Part shown: in pieces, positions 6,759 to 9,659 of the stretch | How the letters are laid out: every line of letters begins with the position of its first letter | Numbering within the stretch: position 1 is the stretch's first letter | From: an uncultured Prevotella sp. | GTDB lineage: Bacteria > Bacteroidota > Bacteroidia > Bacteroidales > Bacteroidaceae | NCBI GenBank assembly: GCA_937901345.1 | Contig: CALCHM010000109.1 | Location: forward strand, 1 to 9,659 | Reading direction: 5' to 3' | Length of the DNA stretch: 9,659 bases | The notes under the pieces: model-generated | Database searches by the model: none | Told to the model about the DNA's origin: nothing | What the model saw: only the letters and a program-made list of their open reading frames with translations | Translations under genes and position numbers: made by a program

Positions 6759-7779
6759 CATACTTCTGCTACTGCTTGCTCTGCCTCTGGCAGCGCAGAG
6801 CAGTACAGATGCTTACACCCTCGTTTGGAACGAAGACTTCACCGACGCTACCCTCGACCGCAATGTTTGGAACATCGAGGTCAATGGCGATGGTGGTGGC
6901 AACAACGAGTTGCAATACTATTGCGAGAAAGGTGTAACCCTTGACGTAGAACCTATCACAGGCAAGCATTGCCTTGTGCTCACTGCCACCAAAGAGGATT
7001 ACCAAGGTAAGAAATGCACTTCGGGTCGTGTCAATACCAAGAATAATCTCTACTACACCTTCGGTAAGATCGAAGCCCGTATCAAGTTCCCCAATACTGC
7101 CAATGGCTTATGGCCTGCATTCTGGCAGATGGGTAATGACTTCGACCAAGTAGGTTGGCCACGTTGCGGAGAGACTGACATCATTGAGTTGGGCAATGCC
7201 AATGGTATCAACCGTGGCACCCAAGACCGCTACTTCAATGGCGCACTCCATCTCGGCTCAGCATGGAACACCGTTTGGTGCGATGCACAAGACATCACAT
7301 ATCCTTATTCCGTAGAAGACACCTTCCATATTGTCACCATGATTTGGACACCCACCTCTATCGACATGTATATGGACCGCGATGCCAACCCAGGTGTAAA
7401 ACCATACTTCCACGCTGACTTAGAACCCAACAACGATGCTAACTACGACCGCAGTCGCGTCTTTGCTAAGCCTAACTTCATCATCGCTAACCTCGCCGTA
7501 GGTGGCAACTTCCCTCAGATTTGGGACATCAACAAGATCACAGCCCTTGCCGACGGTCCACGTTCGGTCTATATCGACTGGATTCGTATCTACCAACAAG
7601 GCACCGACAAAGAGACTTTCATCTCTCCATCGCCTTCCGATGCAATCGAACCCGACGACGATACCGCAGTAGAAGATATTACTCTATCCCAACCTGCACA
7701 AAAAATCATCCACAACGGACAAATCTTCATCCGCAAAAACGGACAACTATACAATATCGTAGGACAACAAATACAATAA
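6700..7779 (+). CDS. GH16 endo-beta-1,3(4)-glucanase, secreted, type I signal peptide
   Basis: Predicted laminarinase/lichenase-type endoglucanase of family GH16 (359 residues from 6700). A second in-frame ATG at 6730 gives 349 residues and a more normal signal peptide (MLHHTKQLYT, a run of leucines, then LPLAAQ with cleavage near Ala32-Gln33), so it may be the true start. The catalytic domain spans about 40-300: YTLVWNEDF (39-47), FGKIEARIKFP (121-131), GLWPAFWQMG (136-145), and the signature ETDIIE with nucleophile Glu158, Asp160 and acid/base Glu163; the extra residue in ExDxxE is typical of the laminarinase side of the family. YIDWIRIYQQ (291-300) closes the domain. After a D/S/P-rich linker, the end (about 326-359, with NGQIFIRKNGQLYNIVG) resembles short C-terminal modules of Prevotella extracellular proteins; its role is unknown. 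No Shine-Dalgarno sequence. Exact substrate, laminarin or mixed-linkage glucan, is undetermined. Confidence 0.92.
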   Translation: MLYHTKQLYTMLHHTKQLYTILLLLLALPLAAQSSTDAYTLVWNEDFTDATLDRNVWNIEVNGDGGGNNELQYYCEKGVTLDVEPITGKHCLVLTATKEDYQGKKCTSGRVNTKNNLYYTFGKIEARIKFPNTANGLWPAFWQMGNDFDQVGWPRCGETDIIELGNANGINRGTQDRYFNGALHLGSAWNTVWCDAQDITYPYSVEDTFHIVTMIWTPTSIDMYMDRDANPGVKPYFHADLEPNNDANYDRSRVFAKPNFIIANLAVGGNFPQIWDINKITALADGPRSVYIDWIRIYQQGTDKETFISPSPSDAIEPDDDTAVEDITLSQPAQKIIHNGQIFIRKNGQLYNIVGQQIQ

Positions 7780-7799
7780 CCCTTTAATACATAAAAACA

Positions 7800-8774
7800 T
7801 TGAAACCCTTTAAGTTTATATTCTTATCGTTAAGCGCAGTGCTGCTATCATCCTGCCACGCTAAACAGCCCTATACCCTCGTATGGGAAGATGATTTCAA
7901 TGCCCCTACGCTCAACACCGCCTATTGGAACGTGGACGATAACGCTCGTGGTGGAGGCAATGCCGAGATGCAGTACTACACCCCCCGCAATGTCACTATC
8001 GAGCGTCATCCCGTATCGGGCGAGTCATGCCTCGTGCTCAATGCCAAACGCGAGAACTATCGCAATCGCCCTGCCACTTCGGCACGTGTCAATACCCAGG
8101 ACAAAGTTACCGTTTGTTATGGCAAGATCGAGGCGCGTATCGCTTTCCCTCACACTGCCGATGGCTTGTGGCCTGCATTCTGGATGCTCGGCAATAATCT
8201 TGCTACCAACCTCGGCAACGATGACTCTATCGACCGTCAGCGCGAGCAGTTGGCTGCGCAAGGGCGTGTGGTATGGCCTAAGTGCGGTGAGATTGACATC
8301 GTAGAGATGGGACACAAAGATGGTATCGAGAAAGGTCTTTCCGACCGCTATTTCAACGGCGCAGCCCATTGGGGCGAAAGTTTTAACAACGGCAAGTACC
8401 CTAACGAAGCAGGCGTATGCGAAGCTGCTTATCCTGTGCAAGGCGACTTCCACCTCTTCACCGTCATTTGGACCGAAGATAGTCTGGCCATGTACCTCGA
8501 CCAAGACCAATATCCTGAGGTAGCACCTTATTTCGCACTCTCGCTGCGTGATACATCTATCAACGAACCAGGACACTACTTCAACCATCCATTCTATATC
8601 GTGCTCAACTTAGCAGTAGGTGGCTTCTTCCCTGGACTACCAATGCACGAGAAGTACCCCGAGGTATATACTGCCGACCACGAGAACTTTCAACGTGTAA
8701 CCGCCCTACCCGCAGATGGCACCCCAGTCAAAATGTACATTGATTATATCCGCATATACCAGTTTAACCAATAG
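7800..8774 (+). CDS. GH16 endo-beta-1,3(4)-glucanase lipoprotein, TTG start
   Basis: Second GH16 glucanase (324 residues), a paralogue of the preceding one. The frame is closed upstream by TAA at 7785-7787 and has no ATG before the signal peptide; TTG at 7800 gives MKPFKFIFLS, a hydrophobic core and lipobox LSS-C19, an ideal lipoprotein start. Catalytic signature EIDIVE: nucleophile Glu164, Asp166, acid/base Glu169. Also visible: YTLVWEDDF (25-33), YGKIEARIAFP (107-117), GLWPAFWMLG (122-131) and YIDYIRIYQ (313-321). Against its neighbour it carries about 20 extra residues just before the active-site strand (about 134-157) and a longer loop near 278-298 (PGLPMHEKYPEVY), both likely to shape the cleft and substrate range. 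Unlike its neighbour it ends at the catalytic domain, without a C-terminal module. The 20-base gap upstream implies co-transcription. Lipidation would tether it to a membrane. Confidence 0.92.
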   Translation: MKPFKFIFLSLSAVLLSSCHAKQPYTLVWEDDFNAPTLNTAYWNVDDNARGGGNAEMQYYTPRNVTIERHPVSGESCLVLNAKRENYRNRPATSARVNTQDKVTVCYGKIEARIAFPHTADGLWPAFWMLGNNLATNLGNDDSIDRQREQLAAQGRVVWPKCGEIDIVEMGHKDGIEKGLSDRYFNGAAHWGESFNNGKYPNEAGVCEAAYPVQGDFHLFTVIWTEDSLAMYLDQDQYPEVAPYFALSLRDTSINEPGHYFNHPFYIVLNLAVGGFFPGLPMHEKYPEVYTADHENFQRVTALPADGTPVKMYIDYIRIYQFNQ

Positions 8775-8851
8775 AGTCCCGACTCGCGATTCCCGATTCA
8801 CAATTCCCGATTCACAATTTCCGATTTCCGACTCCCGATTCCCGACTCCCG
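8775..8851 (+). repeat. Heptanucleotide tandem array, 11 units, consensus A(C/T)TCCCG
   Basis: Starting at the base after the GH16 TAG stop, 77 bases divide exactly into eleven 7-base units: agtcccg, actcgcg, attcccg, attcaca, attcccg, attcaca, atttccg, atttccg, actcccg, attcccg, actcccg. Eight A bases and a short spacer to the next ATG follow. There is no hairpin typical of a terminator. The complementary strand has GGG runs spaced by four bases near 8832-8851 and could form a partial G-quadruplex. The array occupies most of the 94-base gap before the transporter. Confidence 0.92.
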
Positions 8852-8868
8852 AAAAAAAATAACAAATC

Positions 8869-9659
8869 ATGAAACTCAGCATCAAAGAAAAACTCGGCTA
8901 CAGCCTTGGTGATACTGCCTCACACTTTGTGTGGGACATGGTCAATTTCTGGTTAATATTCTACTATACCGACGTACTCGGTATCAGCCCTGCATGGTCC
9001 ACTGCCATCGCTATCCTTGGCACTATCATGGATGCAGTTATGGATCCTATCGTAGGTATCTGGGCAGATCGCACCAATACCCGTTGGGGTAAGTTCCGTC
9101 CGTTCTTGCTCTACGGTTGCATTCCTTTTGCGCTGTTTGTCTTCCTTGCCTTCCTCGGTCCTGATTTGCAAGGCGATGCCCTCATCGCATATATCCTGCC
9201 TATGTTTATTGGCTTGCGTATCATCTATGCTGTGGTCAATATCCCATACTCCTCTTTGGGAGCTGTGATGACCAACGACTCCATCGAGCGCGCAGGACTC
9301 AACTCCTATCGTTTCGTAGCAGCTAATATCGGTCAGTTGCTCGTATCGGGATTCGCACTCTATATCGTGTACTACCTCGGCTCGCACGCTACAGGCATGG
9401 ACTATTCCATTATGTCTGATGATGGTGCGCGCAAACTCTTTATGGAAAACGGCGCGGGTAATACCGACCTCGTACGCTCATCCTATATCATTGGTTTCAG
9501 ATACCTCGTGGCTATCTTTGGCGCGATAGGTGTGGTACTTTTCCTCATCACTTTTGCCACCACCAAAGAGCGTATTGCTCCACCTAAACGCCAAGAGACC
9601 GACCTCAAGCACGACTTCAAGTACCTCTTCAAGAACCGCCCATGGGTAGTATTGATGCT
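8869..9659 (+). CDS. GPH-family (MelB-like) sugar:cation symporter, 3'-truncated by window edge
   Basis: Inner-membrane secondary transporter of the glycoside-pentoside-hexuronide:cation symporter family; the first 263 codons are visible, perhaps the first half of a usual 450-500 residues. The start MKLSIKEKLGYSLGD is typical. Landmarks: FYYTDVLG (31-38), DAVMDP with Asp55 and Asp59, the pair that binds the coupling cation in MelB, then ADRTNTRWGKFRPF (66-79), the conserved loop between helices 2 and 3. About six hydrophobic segments are visible, with a hydrophilic stretch from about residue 232 (TTKERIAPPKRQETD) that looks like the central loop. Positions equivalent to the MelB sugar ligands Asp19 and Asp124 appear as His19 and Asn124, so the substrate is not expected to be melibiose. 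In this cluster it probably imports short beta-glucan oligosaccharides; that is inference from neighbours. Confidence 0.93.
   Translation, partial: MKLSIKEKLGYSLGDTASHFVWDMVNFWLIFYYTDVLGISPAWSTAIAILGTIMDAVMDPIVGIWADRTNTRWGKFRPFLLYGCIPFALFVFLAFLGPDLQGDALIAYILPMFIGLRIIYAVVNIPYSSLGAVMTNDSIERAGLNSYRFVAANIGQLLVSGFALYIVYYLGSHATGMDYSIMSDDGARKLFMENGAGNTDLVRSSYIIGFRYLVAIFGAIGVVLFLITFATTKERIAPPKRQETDLKHDFKYLFKNRPWVVLM

Noticed and set aside
8025..8588. 187-codon minus-strand open frame across the second GH16
   Set aside because: Antisense shadow over the GH16 catalytic signature; no independent support.
8775..8851. CRISPR array
   Set aside because: Units are only seven bases with no unique spacers and no cas genes; it is a simple tandem array.
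8953..9387. 144-codon minus-strand open frame over the transporter
   Set aside because: It mirrors a well-conserved GPH transporter frame and shows no domain.

Overview
The window looks like chromosomal DNA from a Bacteroidales bacterium, most likely Prevotella or a close relative. The evidence is three intergenic matches to the Bacteroidetes -7 promoter box TAnnTTTG, start codons without Shine-Dalgarno sequences, lipoproteins with short lipobox signal peptides, and a long Bacteroidetes-type RluA-family pseudouridine synthase. This assignment is inference from gene content; there is no rRNA or marker gene to confirm it.

The left part holds core and housekeeping genes. On the minus strand, bases 1-2643 carry the first 881 codons of pyruvate:ferredoxin oxidoreductase (nifJ), cut by the left edge, with its own promoter at about 2720-2749. 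Next on the minus strand is a small NlpE-like lipoprotein (2986-3483), with a promoter upstream and a strong rho-independent terminator at 2897-2938. A 301-base intergenic region with promoters facing both ways separates it from a plus-strand RluA-family pseudouridine synthase (3785-5419) that has a long N-terminal extension including a charged helical segment.

The right part (about 5440 to the right edge) is one closely packed plus-strand beta-glucan degradation cluster: a GH128 beta-1,3-glucanase with a CBM6-like C-terminus, two GH16 laminarinase/lichenase-type enzymes that are tandem paralogues, and a GPH-family (MelB-like) sugar:cation symporter cut by the right edge. Gaps are 33, 20 and 94 bases, which suggests an operon. 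The three enzymes appear to be exported: the first GH16 by a type I signal peptide, the second as a lipoprotein, and the GH128 probably as a lipoprotein once its N-terminus is corrected. They would cut beta-1,3 or mixed-linkage glucan outside the cytoplasm, and the symporter would import the short products. No SusC/SusD pair or regulator lies inside the window.

The unusual items are mostly at gene junctions. A 30-bp tandem duplication creates extra start codons and an extra decapeptide at the front of the first GH16. Eleven in-phase heptanucleotides sit immediately after the second GH16 stop. In-frame lipoprotein-signal coding sequence lies upstream of the first GH128 ATG with no obvious start codon, and the second GH16 has no ATG and apparently starts at TTG. 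The NlpE-like protein has lost the first cysteine of the family CxxC and gained a cysteine-rich tail. I see no clear evidence of an entirely new system; the locus fits known glucan-utilisation biology.
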